NCBI GenBank assembly: GCA_018402635.1
Contig: JAGYIP010000010.1
Span: 41,953-105,952, forward strand
Direction: 5' to 3'
DNA: 64,000 bases
Source of the DNA: Burkholderiaceae bacterium
GTDB lineage: Bacteria > Pseudomonadota > Gammaproteobacteria > Burkholderiales > Burkholderiaceae_A
A program made the translations under genes and the position numbers. Below the pieces are notes generated by a model. It searched no databases, had not been told where the DNA came from, and was given only the letters and a program-made list of their open reading frames with translations. Positions within the stretch are counted from its first letter, which is position 1. Every line of letters begins with the position of its first letter. Below, piece after piece: positions 8,750 through 19,284 of the stretch.

Positions 8750-9560
8750 CCGGCCTTGTAGTCAGGCAGTATGGTGGCCACCTCGTCCCAAAACGACCGG
8801 CTGTGGTCCATGGCCTTCAGGTGCGCAAGCTCGTGGGCCACGACATAGTCAATGACTGCAAGGCTAAACTGAATGAGCCGCCAGTTCAGGCGAATATGAC
8901 CGTCCTGGGTGCAGCTGCCCCAACGGGTGCGCGCATGCGTAATGGAAAACCGGCTGTAGCCGCGCCCTGACTTCTCAGACAGCGCATCAAGCCGCTCTTT
9001 CAAAATATCTTTGGCCTGTGCCTGCATAAAACCATGCACGCGGTCGCGCACTTGTTCGTGGTTGGGGTCGCCCACCGAGGGCACAAGCAATGCGGCCTCC
9101 TTGGCATCCCACAGCACTTCATCCATATGAGGCTGCAGTTTAAGAACGCAGGACTGGCCAAGAAACTGAACCGTTGCGCCCTGGGCCCAGCGGTCTTCGG
9201 GTTCAAGCTTATTGGCCTGACGCACCTGCCATTCTTTAAGCCGGTTGGTCAGCCAGCGCGACTTGTAGTCAAGAATGTTTGCAATTTCAGTAAGGGGTAC
9301 CCAGTTGGGCGCAGTGACCTTAATACGCCCTTCAAGAATGGTCATGCCTACGGTGCGTCGTGCGACTGCGGCTTAACTCAATGGGGATCTTCTGGCCATC
9401 GAGTTCCATAAAAGGTCCCGAGCGGCGCAGTTCAATGGTTCGTTGCGAGCGGCCAGCAAACGGCCTTGGCTCTGCCCGTGCATTGTCATGGGTCTGCGCG
9501 TTTTCAGGTGAACTGCTTTTTGGATTCGGGCTGGCGAGTGTTACACCAGATTCCTCGGAC
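8707..9560 (-). CDS. YgjP-like (DUF45) zinc metallopeptidase, frameshifted
   Basis: Predicted metal-dependent hydrolase of the YgjP/SprT-like group; the biochemical role of the family is poorly defined. The main part (ATG-like frame from 9345) carries VTAPNWVPLTEI, then RTRWGSCTQDGHIRLNWRL and the zinc motif VVAHELAHLKAMDHSRSFW, with a third ligand expected in the last His. The family's usual N-terminal segment is present in the neighbouring frame upstream, from roughly 9560: RTIELRRSGPFMELDGQKI then IELSRSR. The two join if one base is removed around 9360-9365 in minus-strand CGCACGACGCACC, giving SRSRRRTVGMTI. So the gene is split by a single inserted base, probably a sequencing error. The exact start is unknown; it lies near the plsC stop at 9561. 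Last gene of the miaB-to-plsC run and convergent with rsmA. Confidence 0.82.
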
Positions 9561-10313
9561 TCAAGAAGAGACAGTTGGCTCGGAGAGTCGTTGGGTTTCG
9601 TCTTCAATGAAGGTCTCGATGCGAGACATAAGTGCCTCGGGGGTCTCGTTGGGTTGCGGAAAAACAGGCTCGCCAATTGACACCGAGATACAGCCTGGAC
9701 GTTTGATAAAAGCATTGCGGGGCCATAACAACCCTGAGTTTAGAGCAATTGGTAAAACAGGTACACCGAGGTCAATGGCAAGCCGGGCCGCGCCGGCTTT
9801 GTAGCGGCGACGCTCGCCGGGCTGGGTGCGTGTTCCTTCAGGAAAAAAGGTAATCCATCGACCCTGATCGAGTTTGGTCTGCGCCTGTGCCGCAATGCTC
9901 TGATAGGCATCTCGGCCATCACGCCGGTTGATATGAATCATGTCAAGAAGACCTATGGCCCAGCCAAAAAATGGAATGCGTAAGAGTTCTTGCTTGAAGA
10001 CAAAGCAAAGCGGGCGAGGCAGAAACGATGGAAGAAAAAGTGTTTCCCAAGACGATTGATGCTTGGCGCAGACAATGAGCCGTTGATCTTTTGCAGCCTC
10101 TAAATGCTGCAGGCCTTCCACTTTCCAAGAAATGCCTAAAAGAAACCGCGCAGCAACCACTGTCATGGCAGGCCATTTCATGGCAAGCCTGTAGCGATTG
10201 CGCTGAGATAAAAGCGGTGCTGTGCTTATAAAAAGTGTGGCCCAGACAACAAGGCTCGCCGCTTGAAACCCACCAAAGACCAGCGAACGAAAAAGTGAAA
10301 TAACCAGACTCAC
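9561..10313 (-). CDS. plsC: 1-acyl-sn-glycerol-3-phosphate acyltransferase
   Basis: Membrane-associated acyltransferase that makes phosphatidic acid from lysophosphatidic acid in phospholipid synthesis. The 250-residue protein opens with a hydrophobic segment (LVFGGFQAASLVVWATLFIS). The PlsC blocks follow: block I as CAKHQSSWETLFLP near residue 85 (His and the acidic Glu in the HxxxxD/E position), block II around INRRDGRDAYQ, block III as ITFFPEGTRTQPGERRRYKAGAARLA near residue 150, and block IV around VPVLPIALNSG. Having Glu in place of the usual Asp in block I (HQSSWE) is, to my recollection, common in betaproteobacterial members. The start is GTG at 10313, overlapping the glyS stop (GTGA). 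In many Burkholderiales gmhB sits between glyS and plsC; it is missing here. Confidence 0.9.
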   Translation of the reverse strand: MSLVISLFRSLVFGGFQAASLVVWATLFISTAPLLSQRNRYRLAMKWPAMTVVAARFLLGISWKVEGLQHLEAAKDQRLIVCAKHQSSWETLFLPSFLPRPLCFVFKQELLRIPFFGWAIGLLDMIHINRRDGRDAYQSIAAQAQTKLDQGRWITFFPEGTRTQPGERRRYKAGAARLAIDLGVPVLPIALNSGLLWPRNAFIKRPGCISVSIGEPVFPQPNETPEALMSRIETFIEDETQRLSEPTVSS

Positions 10314-12479
10314 GTTGCTGCAGTAAGCCTTGCCAGGTCGGCAACCTGGTTCATGGCGCGGTGGGTCTGGCCAAGCAGTGCCATGCGGTTGGCACGCAGG
10401 CCTGGGTCGTCTGCGTTCACCATAACGGCCTCGAAGAACGCATCCACAGGTGCCTTTAACGCGGCAAGGCTTTCAAGTGACTCTTGAAAATGGCCGGACT
10501 CGGCAAAGGCCTGTGCCTTGGGTGCCGTCTGTGAGAGTGCCTGGGCAAGCGCCTTTTCGTTGGGCTCGATAAGCAGCTCGAAGCGAACTTCGCCAAAGGC
10601 CTTGTCGGCATCGGCTTTTTTAAGAATATTGCCAATGCGCTTGTTGGCTGCGCATAAGGCGGTTGCATGGGCGGTACTTAAAAACGCATTCACGGCTTGA
10701 AGTCTAGGCAGCCACTGCCAAGGCTTGTCAGGGCACTCAGCAAGTACGGCCTCGATGGCATCAACGCCATGGCCCTGGTCCTTTAAATAACCGCGGGCGC
10801 GATCAAGAAGAAAGCTATGAATGGCCTCAGCCTGCTGCTTCACGCCATTCACACCCGCAAAGCTTTGTTGCCCAGTCGCAAGCAGCTCGGTGAGCCTAAG
10901 CGTGATGGGCGTCTCAATAAGCATGCGCAGAAGGCCAAGGGCAGCACGCCGAAGTCCGAAGGGATCTTTCTCGCCGGTGGGGCTCAAGCCAATGCCCCAG
11001 ATGCCAACAAGCAGTTCGGTCTTGTCCGCTAGGGCCACGGCAAGTCCAAGGCCATTGGAGGCAAGGCTATCGCCTGCAAAGCGCGGATGGTAGTGGCCCT
11101 CAATGGCCTTGGCCACCTCGGCTGACTCGCCGTCGTGAAGAGCGTAGTACTGGCCCATTACGCCCTGCAGTTCAGGAAATTCGCCAACCATGTCGGTGGC
11201 AAGATCGGCCTTGGCAAGTCGTGCGGCCCGCGTCGGCATCGCTGGCGTTGACACCCACGGCCTGGGCGAACTGCCCCGCAAGTTTTTCAAGCCGTGCAAC
11301 GCGCTCGGCCTGGCTGCCAATTTTGTTGTGATAAATAACCGACTGCAAGGCGGTAAGCCTGTCGGCAAGCGGCCGCAGCCGGTCTTGATCAAAGAAGAAT
11401 TTTGCATCGGCAAGCCGCGCGCGAATCACCCGCTCGTTGCCTTCAATAACCTTCTGGGGGTCTTGCGAGACCAGGTTTGCAACCAATAAAAACCGATTTC
11501 GCAGCCGGCCTTCGTGATCGGTGACGGCAAAGTATTTCTGGTTCTGCTGCATGGTCAGAATGAGGCATTCTTGCGGCACTTCAAGAAAGGCCTCCTCAAA
11601 CCTGCCCTCAAGAACAACTGGCCATTCCACCAGGCTTGTCACTTCATCTAAAAGCGCCTGAGGCATGACCACCTGGTCTTGCCCACTTGCCTTCTGAAGT
11701 GCGTCAGCAATAAGCGCCTGCCGCTCGGCAAAGCTTGCAACCACATGGCCTTGGGACCGCAACTGAGTCTGCCAGCTTTCGGCCGATTCAATAGTGAGTG
11801 GTTCTGGGCAGTGAAACCGATGCCCAAGGCTTACTCGCCCGGACGTCAGGCCGAGCGCCTCAATTTGCAAAACCTGGCTGCCGTGCAGGGCAACAAGCAG
11901 ATGGGCAGGCCTTACGAACTTCACCTCCTGCCCATTCATGGCGTAGCGCATAACCTTTGGAATAGGCAGGTCTGCAATGGCGTCGTGAACGGCCTGCTGC
12001 AGAGCATCTTGAAGGCTTGCCCCGTGCTTGGTTGTCTGAACAACAAGAACCTGTTGCTTGCCGTCGTCTTCGCGTTGCAGATTCTCAAGCGCGAGGTTCT
12101 CCCCAAGCACAAGATTGAATCCAGCCAGTTTCTTAACAAGCGGAGCCGTGGGCTCACCCTTGGCATCAAGGCCAATGGCAACCGGCAGCAGCTTAATGCG
12201 CAGGCTTTCATCGGCGGCCTGCGACAAGACATTGGAAATACGCACGGCAAGTCGCCGGGGGCTGGCGAACTCGGCAGCTTGGGACTGCCCATCGCAGACC
12301 CCTGCGGCCTGAAGACCTTTAAAAACGGACTGCGCAAACGACTGACCGAGGAACTTTAAGGCCTTGGGTGGCAGCTCTTCGGTGACCAGCTCAACAAGAA
12401 GCGTCTGCCGCAGAGCAGACCCGGCCCCTGCGGACTTGGTCCCTGCGGACTCGGGCCGTGTAGACGCTGGGTTTGTCAT
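10310..12479 (-). CDS. glyS: Glycyl-tRNA synthetase beta subunit, interrupted by one frameshift
   Basis: Beta subunit of the heterotetrameric glycyl-tRNA synthetase. It starts at ATG 12479 ([13 protein letters not shown]), overlapping the glyQ stop, and soon shows [19 protein letters not shown], the usual GlyS opening. Later segments include [48 protein letters not shown] and [19 protein letters not shown]. The frame then breaks at about 11230-11234: minus-strand GCGGGCCGC needs to be GCGGCCGC for VNASDADA to continue into [21 protein letters not shown]. The second part reads on through the HD-like and anticodon-binding regions to the stop at 10310. Total about 720 residues, normal for GlyS. 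Because the gene is essential and the only glyS seen here, one surplus G is most likely a base-call error. Confidence 0.93.
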
Positions 12480-13456
12480 GCGGCGCCCGCCTGGGCTGCG
12501 ACGGGCGAGGATGCGGCTTCGCCTGCCCGCCGGGAGCTTTGCAGAGGACCGTCTGCCTGGCACATGGGAAAGCCAAGGGCCTGGCGAGACTCAAAGTAGG
12601 CCTGGGCAACCTGGCGTGAGAGGTTACGAATACGGCCTATGTACTGGGCCCGTTCGGTGACCGAAATAGCACCTCGGGCATCAAGCAAATTAAAGGTGTG
12701 GGCAGCTTTAAGCACCTGCTCGTAGGCGGGCAGCGCCAGGCTTTTTTCAAGCAGGCTCTGGGCGTCCGACTCGTGCTCACCAAAGCGTCGCAGCAGGGTC
12801 TCAACGTTGCTTGCCTCGAAGTTGTAGGTGGACTGTTCCACCTCGTTCTGATGATAGACATCGCGATAGAACATACGATGGGTCTGCGAGGCATCGTCTT
12901 GCCACTGACTCCAGGCAAGGTCGAAGACGTTTTCAACACCCTGCAGGTACATGGCAAGCCGCTCAAGGCCGTAGGTAATTTCGCCGGTAATGGGCTGGCA
13001 GTCGATGCCACCCACCTGTTGAAAATAGGTGAACTGGGTAACCTCCATGCCGTTTAGCCAGACCTCCCAGCCCAGCCCCCAGGCGCCCAGGGTGGGGTTC
13101 TCCCAGTCGTCTTCCACAAAGCGAATGTCATGCACCTTGGGGTCAATGCCCAGGGCTTGTAGAGACTGCAGATAAAGATCAAGAATGTTGCTAGGAGAAG
13201 GTTTTAGGACCACCTGGAATTGGTAGTAGTGCTGAAGCCTGTTGGGGTTCTTGCCATAGCGCCCGTCTTTGGGTCGTCGAGACGGCTGCACATAGGCCGC
13301 CCGCCAAGGCTCGGGCCCAAGGGCGCGTAAAAAGGTGGCGGTGTGCGAGGTGCCCGCACCCACTTCAAGGTCGATGGGCTGCAGAAGGGCGCATCCCTGC
13401 CGTGCCCAGAACTGCTGCAAGGTAAGAATGACGTCTTGGAAAAGAGGTGTTGTCAT
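12476..13456 (-). CDS. glyQ: Glycyl-tRNA synthetase alpha subunit
   Basis: Catalytic alpha subunit of the bacterial alpha2-beta2 glycyl-tRNA synthetase. The start is ATG at about 13456 ([20 protein letters not shown]); the open frame extends further upstream into lnt but that part is not GlyQ-like. Signature stretches are [55 protein letters not shown], and [40 protein letters not shown] follows in the core. The C-terminus ([25 protein letters not shown] to [13 protein letters not shown]) is complete, then a short variable tail. Length about 326, slightly above the usual 300. Coupled to glyS by an ATGA overlap and 11 bases after lnt. Confidence 0.95.
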   Translation of the reverse strand: MTTPLFQDVILTLQQFWARQGCALLQPIDLEVGAGTSHTATFLRALGPEPWRAAYVQPSRRPKDGRYGKNPNRLQHYYQFQVVLKPSPSNILDLYLQSLQALGIDPKVHDIRFVEDDWENPTLGAWGLGWEVWLNGMEVTQFTYFQQVGGIDCQPITGEITYGLERLAMYLQGVENVFDLAWSQWQDDASQTHRMFYRDVYHQNEVEQSTYNFEASNVETLLRRFGEHESDAQSLLEKSLALPAYEQVLKAAHTFNLLDARGAISVTERAQYIGRIRNLSRQVAQAYFESRQALGFPMCQADGPLQSSRRAGEAASSPVAAQAGAA

Positions 13457-13467
13457 AGCCCACCATT

Positions 13468-14925
13468 CTAACGGGCGGAGCCTTGCTGCCGACGGCGAGC
13501 CTGCAGCCAGGCGGCTAAGGCCGCAAGGGCCACCAAAATGAAAATGGCCGTGTTGCCCCATCGGTTATAAGGCGTTGCCCCTTCCATGCCCTGCACCTGC
13601 CCAAGCAGAATGTTGCGCCCTTGGCTTGCAATGCTTTCTTGCACACGGCCTTTGGCATCCACAATGGCGGTAAGCCCCGTGTTGGTGGCGCGCAGCATGG
13701 GCCGCCCGGTTTCAAGGCTGCGCATGCGCCCCACGTTCAAATGTTGCTGCAAGGCAATGGAGTCGCCGAACCAGGCGAGGTTGCTTAGGTTTAGCCAGAT
13801 GCTCGGCGGGGTTACGCCGGGCCGATGATCTTGCAAGGCTGCAATCAGCTCCTCGCCAAAAAGATCGTCAAAACAAATATTAAGGCCAATGCCCTGGCCC
13901 TTAATTAAGAAGGCGGGCTGCGCCAGCCCACCGGAGCGAAAGCTGCCCAAGGGCATCTGCATAAGGTCCACAAACCACTGAAATCCCCAAGGGATGAATT
14001 CACCAAAGGGCACAAGATGATGCTTGTCGTAGCGGTAGGCCCACTGCCCGTTGTCTCCGGGTTGAAGGGCGATAGCAGAGTTCGACCAGCCTTGGGCGTC
14101 CTGCAGGGGCAGCCCACTAATAAGGGCTGCGCCGCTGCGATCGATAAGCCGCTGAACCAGTTCCCGGGTCTCGGGGTTCAGCCGTTGCCAGGTATCAATG
14201 AAGGCGGTCTCGGGCAAGACCACCAGGTCGGCTGCCACAGGTCGGCCTGCCGAGACAGGCGTTGCAACGGCAAGCAGTTCAAGCAGGCTACGCTCGGTGG
14301 CCTTGGCATGGGCGGGGTCAAACTTCATTTGTTGGTCAATGCTTGGTTGAATAAGTGCAACACGCAGGGGTTCGCCAAGGGGCGTTGTCCAGTGAATGCT
14401 CAGGCCAACGCCGCCCGCCAGATGCAGGCTTAGCACGGCAAGGGCGGGCCCGGGTTTCAGGCGGGCAAGCCATGCCGCGCAAAGGGCAGCAAGAAACACC
14501 AGGCCATAGACGCCAAGCACCGGCGCAAAGCCCGCCAAGAGGCTATCGACCTGCAGGTAGCCCCAGTTAAGCCAGGGAAAACCGGTGAACAGGTAGCCTC
14601 TTAAGAGCTCGGCAAGGGTGATGGCGCAGGCTACGGCCAGTGGGCGCAGCTTGTAGCGCCGAATGGCGACACCGGCGGCAAGGGTAAAAAGGCTTACGTA
14701 AAGCGCAAGCAGCAGGGTGGCAGTGGCCGCAATGGGAGCCGCCATAAGCCCATAGACATGAAGGCTTGTGAAGATCCAGTGAAGGCCGGTCAGGTTAAAG
14801 AGTAAGAGCAGAGCGGCTGCCAGCCATGGGGCATGCCGTTGCGGGCTCCACCAGAGGCGAATAAGAACCGCTAGAAAAACCAAGACGGCAAGGCTTGCGA
14901 GCCAGCCTGGAACTTGCGGGTCCAT
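13468..14925 (-). CDS. lnt: Apolipoprotein N-acyltransferase
   Basis: Inner-membrane enzyme that adds the third acyl chain to the N-terminal cysteine of lipoproteins before Lol-dependent sorting. The 485-residue protein has an N-terminal block of about five to six hydrophobic segments (residues 5-175), a periplasmic nitrilase-like domain (about 190-455) and one final transmembrane segment ([19 protein letters not shown]). The catalytic triad can be assigned by family knowledge: Glu in [12 protein letters not shown], Lys in [15 protein letters not shown] and Cys in [14 protein letters not shown]. The usual CYE motif is CFD here, a conservative change. It follows corC, as in many proteobacteria, and precedes glyQ by 11 bases. 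Confidence 0.94.
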   Translation of the reverse strand: MDPQVPGWLASLAVLVFLAVLIRLWWSPQRHAPWLAAALLLLFNLTGLHWIFTSLHVYGLMAAPIAATATLLLALYVSLFTLAAGVAIRRYKLRPLAVACAITLAELLRGYLFTGFPWLNWGYLQVDSLLAGFAPVLGVYGLVFLAALCAAWLARLKPGPALAVLSLHLAGGVGLSIHWTTPLGEPLRVALIQPSIDQQMKFDPAHAKATERSLLELLAVATPVSAGRPVAADLVVLPETAFIDTWQRLNPETRELVQRLIDRSGAALISGLPLQDAQGWSNSAIALQPGDNGQWAYRYDKHHLVPFGEFIPWGFQWFVDLMQMPLGSFRSGGLAQPAFLIKGQGIGLNICFDDLFGEELIAALQDHRPGVTPPSIWLNLSNLAWFGDSIALQQHLNVGRMRSLETGRPMLRATNTGLTAIVDAKGRVQESIASQGRNILLGQVQGMEGATPYNRWGNTAIFILVALAALAAWLQARRRQQGSAR

Positions 14926-14995
14926 GGGCTAGTCGGCGTTCACGGTGCGCCCAGGCATGACCGTTCGGGGGCTGCCCTTTTAATAAATACGAGGG

Positions 14996-15874
14996 TCAAC
15001 GGCTTTCAGGCTCTGAGGCGGGCTTAACCTCTTGCATCTCAAGCCGACGCACAAGCAGCACGTGGGCCATGCGAGCGTCTGCGCGCTGAACCTCAAACTC
15101 AAACCCAAAGGCCTTCACCAGCTCATCGCGATGCGGAACACGGCCCAGGTGGTCTGTGACAAGCCCCCCAATGGTGTCGGCCGCCTCCAGGTCAAGCTGG
15201 CATTCAAAGAACTCATTGAACTGCTCAAGCGGCGTGAGCGCCCGAACGCGGAACTGGCCGGGCGCATGGTCAAGCGCAAGAATGTTGTCTTCTTCCTCGT
15301 CGGTGTCGTGCTCGTCCTCAATATCACCCACGATTTGCTCCAGCACATCTTCAATGGTGATCAGGCCGGCAACCCCGCCGTACTCGTCAACCACAATGGC
15401 AATGTGATTTCGGTTGTTGCGGAAGTCGCGCAGCAGAACATTCAGGCGCTTGGACTCGGGCACAAAAACGGCAGGCCGCAGCAGGCCTCGTATGTCTTTC
15501 TCGTCGTTGGCCAGCACCCGAAGCAGGTCTTTGGCTAAAAGAATGCCAATGATGTTGTCCTTGCTTCCATCGGTAACAGGAAATCGCGAGTGCGCGGCCT
15601 CGATGACCCGGGGCAAAAGCATGTCGAGGGGCTCGTTGATGTCAAGCACGTCCATCTGTCCGCGTGGAATCATAAGGTCGCGCACGGCCAGGTCGGCAAC
15701 CTGCAACACGCCTTCCATCATAGACACAGCATCGGCGTCAATGACGGAGTGGGCTTGGGCCTCGCGGAGCTGCTCGATCAGCTCCTCTTTTTCATCGGTC
15801 CGGCCAAAAAGCCGGTCGATGAGCCGTTTGAAGGTTTGACTCAGGCCAGATGGCCTAGGGTCGGGTTCAGACAT
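14996..15874 (-). CDS. corC: HlyC/CorC-family protein with tandem CBS domains (YbeX/CorC)
   Basis: Soluble CBS-pair protein of the CorC/YbeX group, linked to Mg/Co efflux and, in E. coli, to ribosome function together with YbeY. The 292 residues contain DAVSMMEGVLQVADLAVRDLMIPR at 48-72, the first CBS around 75-130 (HSRFPVTDGSKDNIIGILLAKDLL), and the second around 140-195 (NHIAIVVDEYGGVAGLITIEDVLEQIVGDIEDE). An acidic stretch HDTDEEEDN follows, then a C-terminal CorC_HlyC domain (LEAADTIGGLVTDHLGRVP). No transmembrane segments are seen. The start ATG 15874 overlaps the 3' end of ybeY by 8 bases. A 70-base gap separates it from lnt. Confidence 0.93.
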   Translation of the reverse strand: MSEPDPRPSGLSQTFKRLIDRLFGRTDEKEELIEQLREAQAHSVIDADAVSMMEGVLQVADLAVRDLMIPRGQMDVLDINEPLDMLLPRVIEAAHSRFPVTDGSKDNIIGILLAKDLLRVLANDEKDIRGLLRPAVFVPESKRLNVLLRDFRNNRNHIAIVVDEYGGVAGLITIEDVLEQIVGDIEDEHDTDEEEDNILALDHAPGQFRVRALTPLEQFNEFFECQLDLEAADTIGGLVTDHLGRVPHRDELVKAFGFEFEVQRADARMAHVLLVRRLEMQEVKPASEPESR

Positions 15875-16508
15875 GCAGGGGCATGGAAGTGGAACACGGC
15901 GCTAGTTTGCCACAGCTTGGTCCAAAGGCGTAGGGGTCGGGTATGCCCAGCCTCGCGAGCAATGCCCGCTCCAGGTCTTCCATGACAAGGGCTTCGGGCT
16001 CGGTCTGGTGGTCAAAGCCAAGAGCATGAAGGGCGCCGTGAGCAGCCATATGAAGGAAGTGATCACCAACACTTTTACCCTGTTGCTGGGCCTCCTTAAT
16101 GAGCACGGGCAGGCAGAAAACAAGGTCGGCCGTTGCTCTTGGAAGCGGCTCGTAGCCGAAGGTAAGAACATTGGTTGGTGAGTCTTTACCTCTAAATTGC
16201 CGATTGAGCGCTTGAGACTCCTCTGTGCCAACCATTCGCAGGGTGAGTTCCAGCGAGGCCGCCTTGGCCGCCGGCCGCTTTTTACCCGCCGGGTTCACAA
16301 CCTGGTTTGCCTTATCGCCTGCCACAACCTGGTTAAAGGCCGTCTGAAGAAGGCGTTCAAGCCGTGCCCGGTAAACCGGCCAGCGGGCGGGCCCTAGGCC
16401 AGAGCGGTCCCACTGAAGGCTGAGTCGAACCCCGGGCCTAGGCCGCGTTGGCAGCACGGGCCTCGTCTTCCGGGCGAAGAACCAGTGCCCCACGCAGGCT
16501 GTGGGCAA
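15867..16508 (-). CDS. ybeY: Endoribonuclease YbeY
   Basis: Zn-dependent single-strand endoribonuclease involved in 16S rRNA 3'-end maturation and ribosome quality control. Its hallmark zinc site [17 protein letters not shown] (three His in H-x3-H-x5-H) is near residue 150. The family core is upstream: [20 protein letters not shown], then [10 protein letters not shown]. The start is unclear: the frame opens at ATG 16508, which would overlap miaB by 71 bases and add a non-homologous leader ([17 protein letters not shown]). No ATG, GTG or TTG is present nearer to residue [10 protein letters not shown], where the homology begins. In most proteobacteria phoH lies between miaB and ybeY; here the genes are adjacent. 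The 3' end overlaps the corC start. Confidence 0.88.
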   Translation of the reverse strand: MPTACVGHWFFARKTRPVLPTRPRPGVRLSLQWDRSGLGPARWPVYRARLERLLQTAFNQVVAGDKANQVVNPAGKKRPAAKAASLELTLRMVGTEESQALNRQFRGKDSPTNVLTFGYEPLPRATADLVFCLPVLIKEAQQQGKSVGDHFLHMAAHGALHALGFDHQTEPEALVMEDLERALLARLGIPDPYAFGPSCGKLAPCSTSMPLHV

Positions 16509-17802
16509 GCGCTGCGGTGACGGTCATGGGAAGAACCTGGCCAACAAGCCTTGAAATGGTGTGGCCTGGCGCGGCGAAGTTCACCACCCGGTTGTTTTCC
16601 GTGCGGCCCATGAGTTCGGCAGGGTTCTTCTTTGAGCGGCCTTCAATGAGGATAGGAAGGGTCTGCCCAACCATGGCCTGGCTAATGGCCTGCGCATTGG
16701 CATCAATGGCTGCCTGAAGCCTTTGCAGGCGGGCAAGCTTGACGGCCGCTGGGGTGTCGTCTTGCAGGTCGGCGGCAGGCGTTCCGGGCCTGGGGCTGTA
16801 AATAAACGAATAAGAGTGATCAAAGCCCACGGACTCAATGAGCCGCATGCTGTCCTCAAACTCCAACTCGCTTTCCCCGGGAAAGCCCACTATGAAATCG
16901 GTGGAGAGACAAATGTCGGGCCGTATGGCCTTAAGCCGGCGGGCAATGCTTTTGTATTCCAGTGCCGTGTAACCACGCTTCATGGCTGCAAGCACGCGGT
17001 CGTTGCCAGACTGAACAGGCAGGTGAATATGGTTCACAAGTTTGGTCAGTCTGCCGTAGGCATCAATAAGCTTTTGCGTGAACTCTTTGGGATGCGAGGT
17101 TGTGTAGCGAATGCGGGCAATGCCGGGAATGTCGCTCACCATTTCAAGCAGGTCGGTGAAGTCAAGGCCGTGTTCGGGGTCAAGAAAGGCATTCACGTTT
17201 TGGCCAAGCAGGGTCACCTCGCGCACGCCCTGGCTTGCAAGCTCGGCCACCTCGGTTAAAACGTCTTCAGCCTTCCGAGAAACCTCTTGGCCTCGGGTGT
17301 AGGGCACGACGCAGAAGCTGCAGAACTTGCTGCAGCCTTCCATAATCGAAACAAAGGCGCTGGGCCCCTCAACACGGGCCGGTGGCAGGTGATCAAACTT
17401 TTCGATTTCCGGAAAAGAAATATCCACCTGAGGCTTGCCGCTTAATTTACGAGCCTCAATAAGTTCAGGAAGCCGATGCAGGGTCTGAGGCCCAAACACC
17501 AGGTCCACATAGGGCGCGCGCTTCACAATGGCCTCGCCCTCTTGGCTTGCCACGCATCCGCCCACGCCAATAATGAGGCCAGGCTTTAGTTTTTTTAGGT
17601 CTCGGGCGCGACCAAGGTCGGAGAAGACTTTTTCTTGCGCCTTTTCGCGCACCGAGCAGGTGTTAAACAAAATAACGTCAGCCTCCTCGGGCGAGTTCGT
17701 GGGCTCAAGCCCATGCGACTCTCGCAAGACGTCGGCCATCTTGCCCGAGTCGTAGTCATTCATTTGGCAGCCAAAGCTGCGGATGTAGAGCTTAGAGGTC
17801 AC
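16438..17802 (-). CDS. miaB: tRNA-2-methylthio-N6-dimethylallyladenosine synthase MiaB
   Basis: Radical-SAM methylthiotransferase that converts i6A37 to ms2i6A37 in tRNAs reading UNN codons. The UPF0004 N-domain is clear: [21 protein letters not shown] with its first cluster Cys, then [11 protein letters not shown] and [11 protein letters not shown]. The radical-SAM cluster motif [15 protein letters not shown] follows near residue 155 of the family region, then [11 protein letters not shown] and [19 protein letters not shown]-terminal TRAM domain closes the protein ([13 protein letters not shown], then [13 protein letters not shown]). I chose GTG at 17802 ([11 protein letters not shown]) because the longer frame from ATG 17868 adds an unrelated leader and would overlap the divergent transporter start. 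First gene of the long minus-strand run ending at 8707. Confidence 0.95.
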   Translation of the reverse strand: MTSKLYIRSFGCQMNDYDSGKMADVLRESHGLEPTNSPEEADVILFNTCSVREKAQEKVFSDLGRARDLKKLKPGLIIGVGGCVASQEGEAIVKRAPYVDLVFGPQTLHRLPELIEARKLSGKPQVDISFPEIEKFDHLPPARVEGPSAFVSIMEGCSKFCSFCVVPYTRGQEVSRKAEDVLTEVAELASQGVREVTLLGQNVNAFLDPEHGLDFTDLLEMVSDIPGIARIRYTTSHPKEFTQKLIDAYGRLTKLVNHIHLPVQSGNDRVLAAMKRGYTALEYKSIARRLKAIRPDICLSTDFIVGFPGESELEFEDSMRLIESVGFDHSYSFIYSPRPGTPAADLQDDTPAAVKLARLQRLQAAIDANAQAISQAMVGQTLPILIEGRSKKNPAELMGRTENNRVVNFAAPGHTISRLVGQVLPMTVTAALAHSLRGALVLRPEDEARAANAA

Positions 17803-17859
17803 TGCGATGTCTTTCGGCCGTGTTAAAAAGAAGGTCTTGGTTTTAAGGGAAGCACCATT

Positions 17860-19206
17860 TTGCAGCATTCTTCTGCCCAGGGGTTATTAAAGCCGGGTGT
17901 TCAGCGCCGAGAGTTCTGGGCATGGGCGAGCCTTGACTTTGCCAATTCGGGCTACACCACCGTTGTGCTTACGGCTGTTTTTAATGCCTACTTTGTTGCT
18001 GTTGTTATGCAAGATGCCGCGCATGCCACCCTGGCATGGACCCTGGTTCTTTCGGTGAGTTATTTATTGGTGATGGTCACTGCCCCCTGGCTTGGCGCCT
18101 GGGCCGACCAGTACCAGGCCAAGCGAAAGCTGTTGTGGCTCGCAAGCCTTGCCTGTATTTTTGCAACAGCTTTGCTGGCTGGTGTCGGCCAGGGTCAATG
18201 GCTTTGGGCAGCGGCCTTACTGGTTGTCTCTAACCTGGCCTATGCCAGTCATCAAGACCTCGCGGCGGGCTACTTGTCGGAACTTGCCCCGAAAGAAAAG
18301 CTCGGCCGTCTCTCGGGTTATGGCTGGGCCTGGGGCTACCTGGGTGGTCTGCTGAGCCTTGTCATGGCCTTGGCCTGGGTGCAGTTTTTGGGGCTCGAGC
18401 TCTCGCCTTTCATTGCCCAGGCCCTGGGCCTTCCCAACCCAGTCACCGACCAGGGGCTTGCCACCGAGTGGGCGGTTGGCGGGGCCATGCTACTTACAGC
18501 CTTTCTGTTTGCCCTGGTTGGCCTTCCCGCCCTGCTGTTTCTAAAAGACCATCAGCCGGCTCAGCCCCAAGCCCAGTGGCGCGGAGCCTGGGCTCGGCTT
18601 GTCCAGGGCTGGACTGGCCTGGCCGCCGGTCAGCCCTTGCGCCAGCTTCTTGTCTGCATTGCGGTCTATCAGTCGGGGGTGGCCACGGTTATTACCCTGG
18701 CCGCCATCTATGCCCAGCAGGTCATGGGCTTTTCAATGGCCCAGACCATTGCCCTGGTGCTGGTGGTGAATGTCACCGCAAGCCTAGGGGCCTTTTTGTT
18801 TGGCCTTCTTCAAGACCGGCTTGGTCATAAGCGCAGCCTGGCCTTTAGCCTTGTGCTCTGGATACTGATGGTTCTGGTGGCCGCCTTCTCAACCACCGAG
18901 CCAGGCTTTTGGCTTGCGGCCAACCTTGCAGGGCTGGCCATGGGCGCCTCACAAAGCGGCGCGCGCGCAGCCGTGGCGGCCTTGTCAGAGCCCGACCGTC
19001 AGGCGGAATCCTTTGGCTACTGGGGGGTTGCAGTGAACCTTGCCTCGGTCTGCGGGCCGCTTTGCTATGGCCTCACAAGCTGGCTTTCGGGCAATAACCA
19101 TCGACTGGCCATTGCCCTAACGGGCCTCTTTTTTGTAGCGGGCCTTATTCTGCTGCTGCGAATACCCTTCTCCCAGGCGGACGCACGGCCCATACGCCAG
19201 GCTTAA
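17860..19206 (+). CDS. UMF1-type major facilitator superfamily transporter
   Basis: Inner-membrane transporter of about 12 hydrophobic segments in 448 residues, resembling the UMF1 (Atg22-like) MFS branch. The N-terminal signature [24 protein letters not shown] is characteristic. [18 protein letters not shown] (the loop 2-3 motif), [37 protein letters not shown] and [13 protein letters not shown] in the second half follow. The substrate is unknown for most bacterial members, and nothing nearby suggests one. The start is TTG at 17860 with AAGGGAAG upstream; it is divergent from miaB with about 57 bases between starts. The downstream gene is convergent. Confidence 0.85.
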   Translation: MQHSSAQGLLKPGVQRREFWAWASLDFANSGYTTVVLTAVFNAYFVAVVMQDAAHATLAWTLVLSVSYLLVMVTAPWLGAWADQYQAKRKLLWLASLACIFATALLAGVGQGQWLWAAALLVVSNLAYASHQDLAAGYLSELAPKEKLGRLSGYGWAWGYLGGLLSLVMALAWVQFLGLELSPFIAQALGLPNPVTDQGLATEWAVGGAMLLTAFLFALVGLPALLFLKDHQPAQPQAQWRGAWARLVQGWTGLAAGQPLRQLLVCIAVYQSGVATVITLAAIYAQQVMGFSMAQTIALVLVVNVTASLGAFLFGLLQDRLGHKRSLAFSLVLWILMVLVAAFSTTEPGFWLAANLAGLAMGASQSGARAAVAALSEPDRQAESFGYWGVAVNLASVCGPLCYGLTSWLSGNNHRLAIALTGLFFVAGLILLLRIPFSQADARPIRQA

Positions 19207-19232
19207 AAGCCCAGAGGAACGCACCAGCCTAT

Positions 19233-19261
19233 TGCAGACGCCAGGCCGCAAGGCGTTTGCA
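19233..19261. terminator. Hairpin between convergent genes
   Basis: TGCAGACGCC and GGCGTTTGCA form a 10-base inverted repeat with one G-T pair around a 9-base loop. It lies between the transporter stop (19206) and the convergent esterase stop (19285). The position fits a shared terminator, but no T-tract follows on either strand, so this is tentative. Confidence 0.35.
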
Positions 19262-19284
19262 GGGCAGGCCTTGGGCGCAATGGG

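Noticed and set aside
10310..12479. glyS as a true pseudogene or a split two-gene version
   Set aside because: Homology continues without loss across a single surplus G in an essential gene; the second piece has no start or ribosome-binding site of its own.
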